Positions 1 through 9,700 of a stretch of DNA of 60,000 nt are shown piece by piece (positions within the stretch are counted from its first letter, which is position 1; each line of letters opens with the position of its first letter). The position numbers were made by a program, and so were the translations under genes. A model generated the notes under the pieces. The model saw only the letters and a list, made by a program, of their open reading frames with translations. It had not been told where the DNA came from and made no database searches. This DNA comes from Prorocentrum cordatum (Eukaryota > Sar > Dinophyceae > Prorocentrales > Prorocentraceae): positions 481,423 through 541,422 of the forward strand of contig CAUYUJ010017849.1 of the NCBI GenBank assembly GCA_963575745.1, read 5' to 3'.

Positions 1-279
1 CAAACGCCAGAATGTAAGGCGAGTTTCCTCGCACAGTATTTCACGCAAATACAAGACAGCCCCTTCAAATAATGAAGGGCTATCGGCCTAGTTAGAGGTA
101 GGCCAAAATTAGGCCATACCTCACCAAGCAAATGTGTATTAAGGCAAAGAGCCTGAGTTGTATGAAGCCGGCTCGTTGCCAGGCGTGAAATATGAGGCTC
201 GTTTCCGAGCAACTAAAGGGGCGCCTTTATAATAGGCGCCCGTGCTGGCAAACTGGACCGCGAGGGCAACAAGGACAGA
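1..279. other. Copia 3' non-coding region packed with short inverted repeats
   Basis: Downstream of the pol stop. It holds two members of the GNRA-hairpin family (19-32 and 197-210) and other small foldbacks: a 6-bp stem at 61-79 (CCCTTC/GAAGGG), a 6-bp stem at 85-104 (GGCCTA/TAGGCC), an overlapping GGCC foldback at 101-115, and GGCGCC repeated around an AT-rich loop at 220-240. No terminal repeat or polypurine tract could be recognised. Confidence 0.6.
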
Positions 280-3200
280 CTAAAATTGATTAGACTTGGG
301 TTTGTCTCTGTCCTCGGGACCCCGAAAAGGAACAAATTGCTTCACGTCATACTTAAATGACTGAGTGCCTGACATCACTTCCAGAAGCAGCTCCCGATCG
401 ATGCTTCCCTTTGTATGCCCATCTGCGGTCATATCCCTAGTATCACACCATTGCACGTTATGTACTATACCTATATCCATAAGCTCACGTATCCAACTGA
501 TATGTCCAAGCAGAGTCCGTTCTGTGGGTATTTTGAGATCCCTGCTTGATAAAGATTTGTAGACGGACTCAGCGTCTATGGTCAGAGAGACTTTGATAGC
601 AAGGCCTCCAACTTCACGCATATCTCGTAGTTGTCGTGGAGTCAAGGCCCCTGCCTTAAGCTCATGGAGAGTAATGAGCGTAGGGTAACACTCATCAAGG
701 TTATGTGCGGCTGCAAGTGCCTCCGCAGCATAACTGGACCTCACCTGTAATCGGTGTGATTTGCATAGTCCGTCACAGAGGTGAACGACGGACTTGCCTT
801 GAGGCGAGTTTCCTCGCCGTAGTACGTTGGCCCCGCGTATGCCGTAGCCCTTGGTCTCGTCATCCTCCTCCCCGGTAAGCTTCCGATATCCCGAATCGCT
901 ATGGATGTCGACTTCATTCGTCGGCTTCATCCGAGGGAAGGTGATACGTTTCGGACTGCTGATCAGCTTTCGCGTCACAGCATTCAAACGTCTGACTTGT
1001 AAATTGGTGGGCTCTTGAATTTTCTGAAGAGAGACCACATATACCATAAGCCAGATTTGAGTAAGAAGGGCATAGGCGAGGGCTCCTCGCAGGCTGACGA
1101 ACATGTCGGTAATAAGTTTCGTGGCTTTGGCGTCGGCCGCCGCTCCTGTAAGTTCTGGATGTGTGATGGGACGTAGTTGTTTGATATACTCGTCCTGGTC
1201 CATGATCACATCTCCCTGATCATTCTTAGTGTAGCGGACGGCACAGTTCGTATATGTGTGCTTGTTGAGCTTGCATTTGCCAAAAACCTTTTCGACACGT
1301 TGTACATAGTCGTCGATATTTTTCTCTAGACCTGTCATATTAATGTCATCGACATGTTTTGCAGTCAGAAGATCTTGGCTGAATTCAAATTCAGGATCGT
1401 AACTAGTCGGTGAAAGTCCTATAGCTCGTGTGGTCGTACGAAGTTTGAGAGAGAACGCTCTTGGGGCGTCCTTAGTACCCGTTCCTGGTTTGAGGCACCT
1501 AAGACAGTGTCGACTTTCGTCGTAGGATGAGAAGCCGGGTAGGGTACGAAGTACCTGAGCGCTTCCTGGTGGAAGAGTAAAGCAGACCATGCGAGTTTCC
1601 TCGCCAGTGGCATGGGCAAGTTCCTCGTAGGTCAAACCTTTTAGGAATGCCTTATCGATATCCATGGATGCTAAGATCCACTCTGGATGACATGCCGCTT
1701 CACTTGCCAAGAGTCGTTGAGACTGCCTTCGGGCGGTTCCCGAGAATGTTTCCACATCAAAGGCCTCAGTATCCATAAATCCACGAAGGACCAATCTGAG
1801 ACGAATGGTTTTAACGTTCTCGGTGCCCATCTTTACGAACTTCCACTTGTATACATATCTGGATGTCATGATGTTGGAAGCTTTGGATAAGTCGTACATC
1901 TCAAAGCATCGGTTATCAATCCAGATCTTGAGCTCAGTATATAAGGCTTCACTAACCTCCTTTGGATGTGCTGCTATGTCGGCTTTGGTCAGTAGGTCGT
2001 CTTCTTTGACAACCACAGCACGTTTAGCAGCATTGGATACATATACTCTCATCGTTGCGACCATATCGGTATCGAGCTGTGCAAGTTGGGTCTGATCCAA
2101 CACTATTTTTGACATTTCTGATGTAAAGCATAGTTCAACGTAAGGACCATATTCATCACTGTCTAGGGAATAGCTCTCGTCGTTTGTGTTCGAACAAAGA
2201 GATACTAGACAAGACTCACATGAGTTAGGCTCGTCTCCGAGCATATCTGATGATGTAATATCATCTTCGTCCGCAAATGCTGAAACCAAAACGCATTGGT
2301 TAGGCAGCATAGTTGTTGGGACGCAATAGAGATAGTCATCTGTAATCGTCGTAGGATGAAGGTCCATACGTAGTTCGTCGCACCACTCTTCCAGCATCAT
2401 GGCTTCGATATTGTGTTCCTCATTTTCCTCATAGATTGTCGACAGACGGCCTTCGCTAGGCGATGAAGCGTCTGGTGTGTCTGGAGAAGGCCTGTTTCCA
2501 GGCGACTCGTGTTCTCCAGACGTGTTGCTTGGATGCTGATATTTAGCCAGGTCATCGTGAAATCCTAAGAGAGGGACACGAGAAGTCAAGCATTGAATAA
2601 GTCTGGAGTGAGCGCTACCAGTAATCTGAGAAATGTTTAGGCCGGTGCCCACACATTCATAGTAGTGGAACGCCGGGCTAATGTCATTGTCATAGTGGAT
2701 CAGCGTAGACCCGGTGGCGTACTTTACTGCAGGTAGGCTTGACACACTCTTAGCCAATCGAACTGCTACTACATGTTCCACTCTGAAGTAATTTCGTACG
2801 AGATACTGTAGTGCTAGGTGTACGCGCGGGTGAAACTTGCTATCGTCTGACAGGTTAAGGTTTCCCTTGTAGTCGGGAATATACCCGAAAACTTTGGCAG
2901 GTTTCCCTGCACTGAGATGTGCCACATAGGCAAGGACGGTTTGCATGGCCATGTTATCCATGCCAAGTTCCCGTGTGAGGAGACATTCGATGTATAGTGT
3001 GTGACGAGCATCAGGATACATCACAATTACCTCACGAGATCCTGCCTTGACAACAATATGTCCTCTTTCAGGCACGTTTCGGATCACCGGGAATGGGCCG
3101 TTCCAGCCTCCATGGTCGTCCTTGGTGGCAGTAGGTCGGTGGTAGTCGACCAAATCCCCTGATGAGTAGAGGCGAGCACCATCAGGAGTCGTCTTAGCCC

Positions 3201-6200
3201 TAAGAGCCCGATTTGTCTTAGCTACAGCAGTAGCCTGAGTTATGGCTTCGAGGCTGACTTCCCTTACACGACGTTCTCGTTCGTGTCCTGAAGTCTCGGG
3301 TCCCTTGGGAAAGTCAAGGGTATCGAGATCAGGAAGGAAGGAGGGCTGACGTCCTGTGTGTGCCTGATATGGCGATACTCCGTTATAAAACGTAAACGCA
3401 TTAGTAACGAAGATGCCTTCCGCCAATACTCTAGTGAATACCACAGGGATGTTGTGTCTATTCAATTCTTCCTCAATCATGTGGAGGACGCCTCTGAGAA
3501 TGCCGTTTCGTGACTCAATTGAAGTCGCGCGTTGGCCCGGTGCTCGGATACGAAGTTCCGTGCCCTTATTGGCCATCATGCTTTTAGCGGCCTCATTATT
3601 CAGGGCGCCTTCTCCATCTGAGTATAAAACTTTGAAGGGTCCGTGATAGGCAATCCAGCAGTAGTGGTAGGCATCGATGATTGCGTCGCGTTCTCTGTCG
3701 GAAATTTCAAGGCCTGCTGCCAGGCGAATACAACGATCCATAATATGAAATATGGTCCGTTTCTTGTAAAACATGAGGTCCATTTCCCCTTCATCGAGCC
3801 AGTTACCAGGGAGGCTTACCGATGGTAATGTCGAGTTTCCTGGACGTTCCCATGCTCTACATTCCCGACAGGTGTCGCATATTTCCTTGATCATGTTCAG
3901 TCGAACGTTATCAAGCCCCACCTTTTCGAGGATTAGCCTCATCTTTGGCTCCTTCGCATGATACCATCGCAGATGCAATTTTCGGAATTCCTTTTTCACA
4001 ACATGGGGTTCGTGACTACGGAGACTCTGTAGACTGTGTTGGATGTCAAATCTCGTCCAGTCGGGTAGTCGTGGAGCCCCAGAGCCGGTGGAGGCAAGGG
4101 GGTTCCTTGTAGCTCTGCGTAGTTGATCCCCTGTGTTGACTGCGTCTGGAGGTGGTGGTACGCCTTGTAGACGTCCGCGGCGGGCCGCTACCTGTGGCGT
4201 ATCGCTAGAAGACGCAGAAGGCGTGTTTCCACGCTCGGGGGCGTCTCGTAGCAGGTCGTAGCTGCTGGTACCAGATGTCGGATCGACGTTACCGAAGGAA
4301 CGTGGTCGTGGTGGCCTGGCGTGTGCGCCTTGGCGGCCACCTGAAGCTGAAGCTTGGCCCTCACCAGGTTTAGGTAGGGGTTTCCACCAAGCTGGCACGG
4401 TTTTGCCTTCGGGGTCGTGGTCGTCTGGTAGTTTAAATGGTTCAGCAAAACGACATTTACCAGGTTCGGTATCAAGGTGATTCTTAACACCCTTGCTTCT
4501 CGTAAGATCCCTCTGACATGCTGGACATGGCCAGTATACAGAGATAGAGTCATGATATTTGCACTGCGTAGGGTCTCTGTTATGGCTAGGACTGTCCTTT
4601 CGGACGTTGTCGATGCATGCCGGGCACGTAGCCACCTTTGGGATGATACGATCACCGATGCGTCTCATACCTTCACCTGGTTCAGCTTGCTCAGGAAGGT
4701 CGGCAGGATAAGCATGTGCAGTATTTATAGGCGCGTTTCCGCGCGTGGTGTCAATGGCTTTCGCCAAGTAGACGGCTTCCACGAAGGCAGACTGCAGTCG
4801 TCGAGTGTATTTTTGTGCCAGTGAAAGCTCGGTGTTGCACGGTTGTGCGTGCACATGCTGACCGTTGCACTTGAGTCGCTCAAAGGGTTTAAGAATTGTC
4901 TTGTCGTTGCTGGTGATATTTGTCGGCTTCTTAATATAGTCACCAGTCGTATCTTTAAGTCCAGTAGCGCATTGATCAATGCGCACGGTCGTGATGTGTG
5001 GTCGGTTGGCAAGCTTCGTCCATGGAGAGATATCGTCCACCCATGTTCCTGTCGGTTGTTCGCGTATAAACCACCTCTGAGCGTCATCTTGGGTAACAGC
5101 AATTTTACCACAATAGATTATGTGTGGTAAGTCTTCTCTGTGGTGCTGTTCCCAAGTGTTATAGTTGACTTTGTAGTTATAGTAAGATGGTGGTCCTGTG
5201 GTGCGGCAGCTGGGTTGCAGTATGGCAACTCGTACGTAGCATATCTTGAAGTAGTGATCTATCACCTGCTGCACCGAGAGGTCTCCCAGGTCGACATATG
5301 TAGTCTTGTCCAAGTTGCCGCCTGAGGACAGTCCCCTTGAGAAGGCAAGCTCTGAGATGCCACCCTCACCACCACAAAGCTCCAACATATCCACGCAATT
5401 GTTATGGCCATAGCATAGTGTAGCAACTATGCTGTATATGTCAGCGTGTGTGTCGGGCATAGATGTGGGGAGGGTAAGGAACAGGTCATCGTCCTCGTCG
5501 GTCCTTATCAGCTCGACAGGGGCGTCAGTACTCCAGGTTGCCATAAGATCCTGTCCGAGTCCTGACAAGTCGTCGCCGCAATCGTCATTTCCGTCTTCGA
5601 CGTGCTTTTTAATGCGGCGAGGCTTGATGCCTGCTTCCTTTTCGGCTTTGAGCCTTTCCTTCTGCTTTATACGCGATTCAGTGGGTAAAGCTTGCTCGTT
5701 TTGTTCGTCGGTCTGTGTACTCATTGTCGTGGTGGAATGGGTACATGCGTCAATCGCCAGAGTCGGGAGGGGGAGAGAACAGTCATCTATGATGACGCGT
5801 CTATGTTTCTGTGGTGATTGAGTAGGCTCGTTTCCGAGCAAGACCGGTTCCTCGGGTTGCCAATACAACCGAGTACTGATGTTGGCAACCCCTGCAGGTA
5901 ATGGTGCATGCCAATCATACCCTGTTGGTTGATCGGTAACTGAGATATCTTGAATAACCGCGTTGGTATCCAAGTTGATTGTTACACGTCGGATAACTTC
6001 AGACCATTTTGGTCCTCCTTTATGAGTCGTCACGTAATGACGAGTATTATGGTCTGTACGTGTATACGTATTTAAGTATACGGGCACGTTTCCGTGCGTG
6101 GTGGTACTCCCCAGGATTTTGTCGTTCAGGTAACGGATGAGTGTAGTACGTGTCTGAGCCCGCCATTCAGCATGTCGTACCGTATGGCCGTACCAGTCCA

Positions 6201-6744
6201 ACACATGTTGTGGTATGGCCTGCTTACAGGTACATGTCCACAGCTTCGAGCTAATCGGTATCGATGATGCTATCTGCATATATGTACCACTTGGTGTATT
6301 GTCTTGCATATTGAACCGAATACCGAAATGACACAAACGCATCCGTATTACTGACAACTTCAGATCTTCCAGAGTATCACGTACTGGAGATAACTTCCAA
6401 ACGTATCCTGGGGGACCGAATATGATGATTTTCATGCGGAGTTTCTTGGCTTTTATCAACAGGTTCTGGATACGTGACCAGTGTGGGGCCACTCTCTTTC
6501 CTGGAGTTCGTATATACCAGTCACCCGGAGTACTGATCCATATGAGAGTGTAATCTCCACTGATCACCGCACCTAGATAATTTGTGCCCACGCTTGTCAT
6601 AAGTTCGTTGTGGGAAATACGGTCACAAATATAACCTCGTGTGCGGAGGTCGGCACATGCCTCCCTCGTATCTTCAATGACAAAAGCCCTCTTACTAAGG
6701 CAGGATGCCCCGCTGTCCTTGTTACCCCCCGGCTTTTCAGCCAT
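280..6744 (-). CDS. Pol polyprotein: two methyltransferase-like domains, zinc fingers, integrase, reverse transcriptase, RNase H
   Basis: 2,154 residues from an ATG at 6742-6744. Residues about 40-180 and 440-640 each look like a methyltransferase-like domain. Residues about 700-765 hold Cys/His fingers. The integrase has an HHCC-type zinc domain (about 921-963) and a core with MDLMF, LYSDGEG and IESRNG supplying the D, D and E. The copia-type RT (about 1600-1830) has MDIDKAFLKG and HVDD; VDD is the expected catalytic motif, with His replacing the usual Tyr. RNase H (about 1945-2150) shows HSDSGY, SSYAAEAL, IDAES and a late WCDTRDMTADG block. The ORF has no internal stop or frameshift. It begins 40 nt after the gag stop in the same frame, so it would be made either as a readthrough product or from its own ATG. 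Confidence 0.92.
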   Translation of the reverse strand: MAEKPGGNKDSGASCLSKRAFVIEDTREACADLRTRGYICDRISHNELMTSVGTNYLGAVISGDYTLIWISTPGDWYIRTPGKRVAPHWSRIQNLLIKAKKLRMKIIIFGPPGYVWKLSPVRDTLEDLKLSVIRMRLCHFGIRFNMQDNTPSGTYMQIASSIPISSKLWTCTCKQAIPQHVLDWYGHTVRHAEWRAQTRTTLIRYLNDKILGSTTTHGNVPVYLNTYTRTDHNTRHYVTTHKGGPKWSEVIRRVTINLDTNAVIQDISVTDQPTGYDWHAPLPAGVANISTRLYWQPEEPVLLGNEPTQSPQKHRRVIIDDCSLPLPTLAIDACTHSTTTMSTQTDEQNEQALPTESRIKQKERLKAEKEAGIKPRRIKKHVEDGNDDCGDDLSGLGQDLMATWSTDAPVELIRTDEDDDLFLTLPTSMPDTHADIYSIVATLCYGHNNCVDMLELCGGEGGISELAFSRGLSSGGNLDKTTYVDLGDLSVQQVIDHYFKICYVRVAILQPSCRTTGPPSYYNYKVNYNTWEQHHREDLPHIIYCGKIAVTQDDAQRWFIREQPTGTWVDDISPWTKLANRPHITTVRIDQCATGLKDTTGDYIKKPTNITSNDKTILKPFERLKCNGQHVHAQPCNTELSLAQKYTRRLQSAFVEAVYLAKAIDTTRGNAPINTAHAYPADLPEQAEPGEGMRRIGDRIIPKVATCPACIDNVRKDSPSHNRDPTQCKYHDSISVYWPCPACQRDLTRSKGVKNHLDTEPGKCRFAEPFKLPDDHDPEGKTVPAWWKPLPKPGEGQASASGGRQGAHARPPRPRSFGNVDPTSGTSSYDLLRDAPERGNTPSASSSDTPQVAARRGRLQGVPPPPDAVNTGDQLRRATRNPLASTGSGAPRLPDWTRFDIQHSLQSLRSHEPHVVKKEFRKLHLRWYHAKEPKMRLILEKVGLDNVRLNMIKEICDTCRECRAWERPGNSTLPSVSLPGNWLDEGEMDLMFYKKRTIFHIMDRCIRLAAGLEISDRERDAIIDAYHYCWIAYHGPFKVLYSDGEGALNNEAAKSMMANKGTELRIRAPGQRATSIESRNGILRGVLHMIEEELNRHNIPVVFTRVLAEGIFVTNAFTFYNGVSPYQAHTGRQPSFLPDLDTLDFPKGPETSGHERERRVREVSLEAITQATAVAKTNRALRAKTTPDGARLYSSGDLVDYHRPTATKDDHGGWNGPFPVIRNVPERGHIVVKAGSREVIVMYPDARHTLYIECLLTRELGMDNMAMQTVLAYVAHLSAGKPAKVFGYIPDYKGNLNLSDDSKFHPRVHLALQYLVRNYFRVEHVVAVRLAKSVSSLPAVKYATGSTLIHYDNDISPAFHYYECVGTGLNISQITGSAHSRLIQCLTSRVPLLGFHDDLAKYQHPSNTSGEHESPGNRPSPDTPDASSPSEGRLSTIYEENEEHNIEAMMLEEWCDELRMDLHPTTITDDYLYCVPTTMLPNQCVLVSAFADEDDITSSDMLGDEPNSCESCLVSLCSNTNDESYSLDSDEYGPYVELCFTSEMSKIVLDQTQLAQLDTDMVATMRVYVSNAAKRAVVVKEDDLLTKADIAAHPKEVSEALYTELKIWIDNRCFEMYDLSKASNIMTSRYVYKWKFVKMGTENVKTIRLRLVLRGFMDTEAFDVETFSGTARRQSQRLLASEAACHPEWILASMDIDKAFLKGLTYEELAHATGEETRMVCFTLPPGSAQVLRTLPGFSSYDESRHCLRCLKPGTGTKDAPRAFSLKLRTTTRAIGLSPTSYDPEFEFSQDLLTAKHVDDINMTGLEKNIDDYVQRVEKVFGKCKLNKHTYTNCAVRYTKNDQGDVIMDQDEYIKQLRPITHPELTGAAADAKATKLITDMFVSLRGALAYALLTQIWLMVYVVSLQKIQEPTNLQVRRLNAVTRKLISSPKRITFPRMKPTNEVDIHSDSGYRKLTGEEDDETKGYGIRGANVLRRGNSPQGKSVVHLCDGLCKSHRLQVRSSYAAEALAAAHNLDECYPTLITLHELKAGALTPRQLRDMREVGGLAIKVSLTIDAESVYKSLSSRDLKIPTERTLLGHISWIRELMDIGIVHNVQWCDTRDMTADGHTKGSIDRELLLEVMSGTQSFKYDVKQFVPFRGPEDRDKPKSNQF
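4450..4645 (-). other. Tandem Cys/His fingers of pol, second of C-x2-C-x12-H-x7-C type
   Basis: Between the methyltransferase-like domain and integrase. The first finger is CPAC...H...CKYH. The second is CPAC, 12 residues, H, 7 residues, C. The second has exactly the spacing of a finger in the neighbouring LINE at about 19,807-19,890, including an NHL around the His. These are probably nucleic-acid-binding fingers. Confidence 0.6.
4840..5400 (-). other. Methyltransferase-like domain 2 in pol
   Basis: About residues 440-640 of pol. LELCGGEGGIS fits a SAM-binding motif I; TYVDLGD fits the acidic motif II; ILQPSCRTTGPPS sits where C5-cytosine methylases have the Pro-Cys loop (here PSC); FIREQPTGTW sits at the position of the E-N-V type motif; then come IDQCATG, KKPTNIT and KCNGQHVH. 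The last three blocks recur in the LINE (20.8 kb) and the third element (56.6 kb). Nucleic-acid methylation is an inference from motif order. Confidence 0.55.
6200..6630 (-). other. Methyltransferase-like domain 1 at pol N-terminus
   Basis: About residues 40-180 of pol. It has a strand followed by WISTPGDW, then a second-strand FGPPGYVWK (PP-type loop), RMRLCHFGIRF, a PSGTY block and a late CTC...H. The RLCHFG / PSGTY / C-x-C / H order parallels the DQC / KPT / CNG-H block of the next domain, so the two may be duplicates. No typical SAM-binding glycine loop is obvious at its start, and catalytic function is uncertain. Confidence 0.4.
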
Positions 6745-6786
6745 CAGGCAAGACGACGAGGGGGCGACGTCGCCCTGCCATCTTCA
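6745..6786 (-). promoter_or_regulatory. In-frame TGA between gag and pol, possible readthrough site
   Basis: The gag ORF stops at TGA (6784-6786, read on the minus strand) after four Ser codons. The same frame then continues for 13 sense codons (RWQGDVAPSSSCL) into the pol ATG with no second stop. One stop and no frame change is the arrangement used by retroelements that make Gag-Pol by stop-codon readthrough. The alternative is a single CGA-to-TGA change in an originally continuous ORF of about 5,060 codons. The sequence alone does not decide. Confidence 0.5.
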
Positions 6787-9700
6787 AGATGAAGAAGATG
6801 TGCCCACAATATCTGCCAACATCTGGGCTTCCCTCAGATGCTGGAGCTCAGCACTGCAGCGCGCCGTGGCCTCAGAGGCGGATTGCTCCGCAAATGCCGT
6901 CAGCATGGATGGATTATCCATCAGCTGTTTCAGCACGCCTTTGGACCTAGCGTCGCTGACCGTATGCAATTCACGATTAGTGTATCCCATCACTATTTTA
7001 CGGCGGGACTGCACAGCGTCCATGGGTACACTACCACCATGCTTGGCCAGTGTCCTGGCAACAAAACAATCGAACGTCTCGAGATCGTCGATGTTGTCGC
7101 CTCGCATGGTGGCCTTGGCGAGCGTCTCCATCAACCCCTGGGGCAGGTTTCCCTGCAATTGATTGCGCTCCTGCGCTGGGGTCGGCTCGCCTGTCAGCAC
7201 TGTCTGGAAGGACGTGCTGCTTGAGCTCGAGGCGGGTTGCCCCGCAGCTCCAAAACGATCACACCTGATCGACAGATGCCCTGACGGCAACTTCGTCGTC
7301 GGCATGATTTTGGAGCCTTCCGGGAGCTCCATCTTGACCTGCCCCTTACCAGGGAATATCAGCTTTTCCTGGCCTCGTTCAAGCACGATGATCGTGCGTT
7401 TGTCCTGCATACTATCGAGACCTAGGATGGCTGGCAGGTCCTTTCCACAGCCTGACACAATGTTCGTCTTGTATGAATCGTGTTGGGCTGACCCCTGGTA
7501 CTCGCAGGCAATGCTAAATGTGCCTACGGTATCTGCTGGGGCCGACCCCTCTCCCACTCCGTTGATATGCAAACGAGAGCGGGGCTCGAATGTACAAGCA
7601 CGACCATGTGACTCAGCAGCCTGAACGAACTTACGGCTCGTGTTCTCGCCCATGATGTTGATCTTCGAACCGACGTCGATGAGTATGGAATTTCCACCAT
7701 CATCCAAGAACGTCTTACTCGGCTGCTTGATGTGCACAGTTTCTGAAGTGTCGGCTGTGTCGGTAGGCGGGTTTCCCCGCGGCACATTCGTACTCCCTGG
7801 CGGGTTACCCCGCACGACACTGGCATGCGACTCGCTCTCGGCCATGCGTGCCAGGTCAATGTACTGGAAGTACGACACGTGCTGGGCGTGATCACCACGC
7901 TCCTCCCGCCAGTTGGCATACTCATCACGTATGCTCATATACTGCTCGCGGGTAGTGCGCCTTATCAGCGTTAGGTACGAGTGAAGGGCGATGTCTTGCA
8001 GCCCTTCGTTCATGACGTGATCCCGGTACCGCAGCCACTCCTCGAACTCCTCATTCGTCGCTGAGATGTTGACGGCCCTGGCTGCTGCTGCTGACGCCGC
8101 TGAGGATTCTGATAGGTCTAACGACGGACTATCAGTTTCAGGATTATTGGCATCTAGCATAAACGTTGTGTGTGTGTTATCCATCTGATTCTGGAAATGT
8201 CGCACACGCAACTCGCGCAGCTGATCAGGGCCCAATGACATCTCAACCTCGCCTCCACTCTGGGGAGACATCTGAGGAGTATCCTGCAGGTTTCCCTGCT
8301 GAGGCGCCGTCATCGGGATAAGCTGATCGAAATATCCCGTTGCCATAGGCGGCCTTACCTCTTCAGGCAGGTGTCCCTGCTGGTGTGACGAAGCTGTCTG
8401 CATAGCTAGCATCCTGGCCGTCATCTCCTCCACCATGCTCCTTAGCTCCCGCAGCTCCCTCATTGACTGCTCGGGAGTCTGACTAAGGGAGCCAGTCCAT
8501 GGGAAGGACGATGTTATAATGCCAGGTGCACGACAGATCGCACATGGTGGCTGCTGTGGATCTCCCTCACGCTGGTTTGTCACGTGGCCCACCACGTTAG
8601 AATTCCAGCATCCCTCGTGGAATAGGTGATTGCACCTCAGGCGATACACACTATCCCTGGGCTGAAATTCTTCGAGGCATACAGCACAGGTGTCCTCCAT
8701 CCCAGTAAAGACTTCTACGTCTGCTACCCTGGGATATACCCGCCGCTGCCTCTCCAGTACCGTCTCGGAGGGCATGAAGGCTGATGGGGGAGTCCCCGTT
8801 AGGTCCATCACCTCCGGCCCTTCGACATTTGGCATGGAAGTGGTAGGAGTCACGGCGGGCGAGTTTCCTCGCAAAGGTGAGCCCCTATTCCGCACCACAT
8901 CGAGTGCAGCTGCACGTGACTGGTCCCGTACACTTTGCACCGCCTGCCTCCTCATGAAACATGCCTGCTGAGTGTGGTGCGTCTGCCTGATGTAGTCAGG
9001 CACGCCCCTACTGCCAGACGATATTGAATGGGCAGTGGGTTGTACAACCACCTCTGGTGATGTTGGGGAAGGCATGAAGGCTATGTGCGGGCACATGGAG
9101 TGGTCACTGCAGCGCACATTGGTGAGGTTATGCATCTGATCCGCCAATTCCCGAACAAATTTGTTCGGGACCCTTGTACCGTCAGGGTATAATGGCGGAT
9201 TCATCTGCGTGGGTGGTGGCCTCTGGCCCTGAGACATGCTCGGATGGGCGTTGAACGCCGGGATAAAGGCTCGTTGCCGAGCGGGGTCCCGTGGGTTGGG
9301 ACCCTCCGGTTCCCAGGACCAGGCTGGCCTCCACCTCTGCCCACTTGGGTGAGGCAGATTATGGTTCTGCACCTGCTGTACCGCGGCCGCCACTCTTGAG
9401 CGATAGTCGTCGGGTATACCTGCCCTGTGGTGGCTTGGTGTACCAGGCAGGTTTCCTTGCTGACTCGTTGGCGTGCCGGGCGGCATCATGTTGAGGAGGG
9501 CTGTGCTGTGATCAGCCCTAGCCGCAGCTAGCCTCTCCATGAGTGTGCCGTTTACTGCAGGGCGAACAGGTGTCCCAAATGGGGATTGTGCTGGCGGAGT
9601 GCCCGCTGGAGTCATGCCCCTTGGAGTGTGCATGCTCTGTGTGGGGCTTGCGTGCATTGGCTCGAACCGAGCAGGTCCGCTTGTAGGCAGGTTTCCCTGC

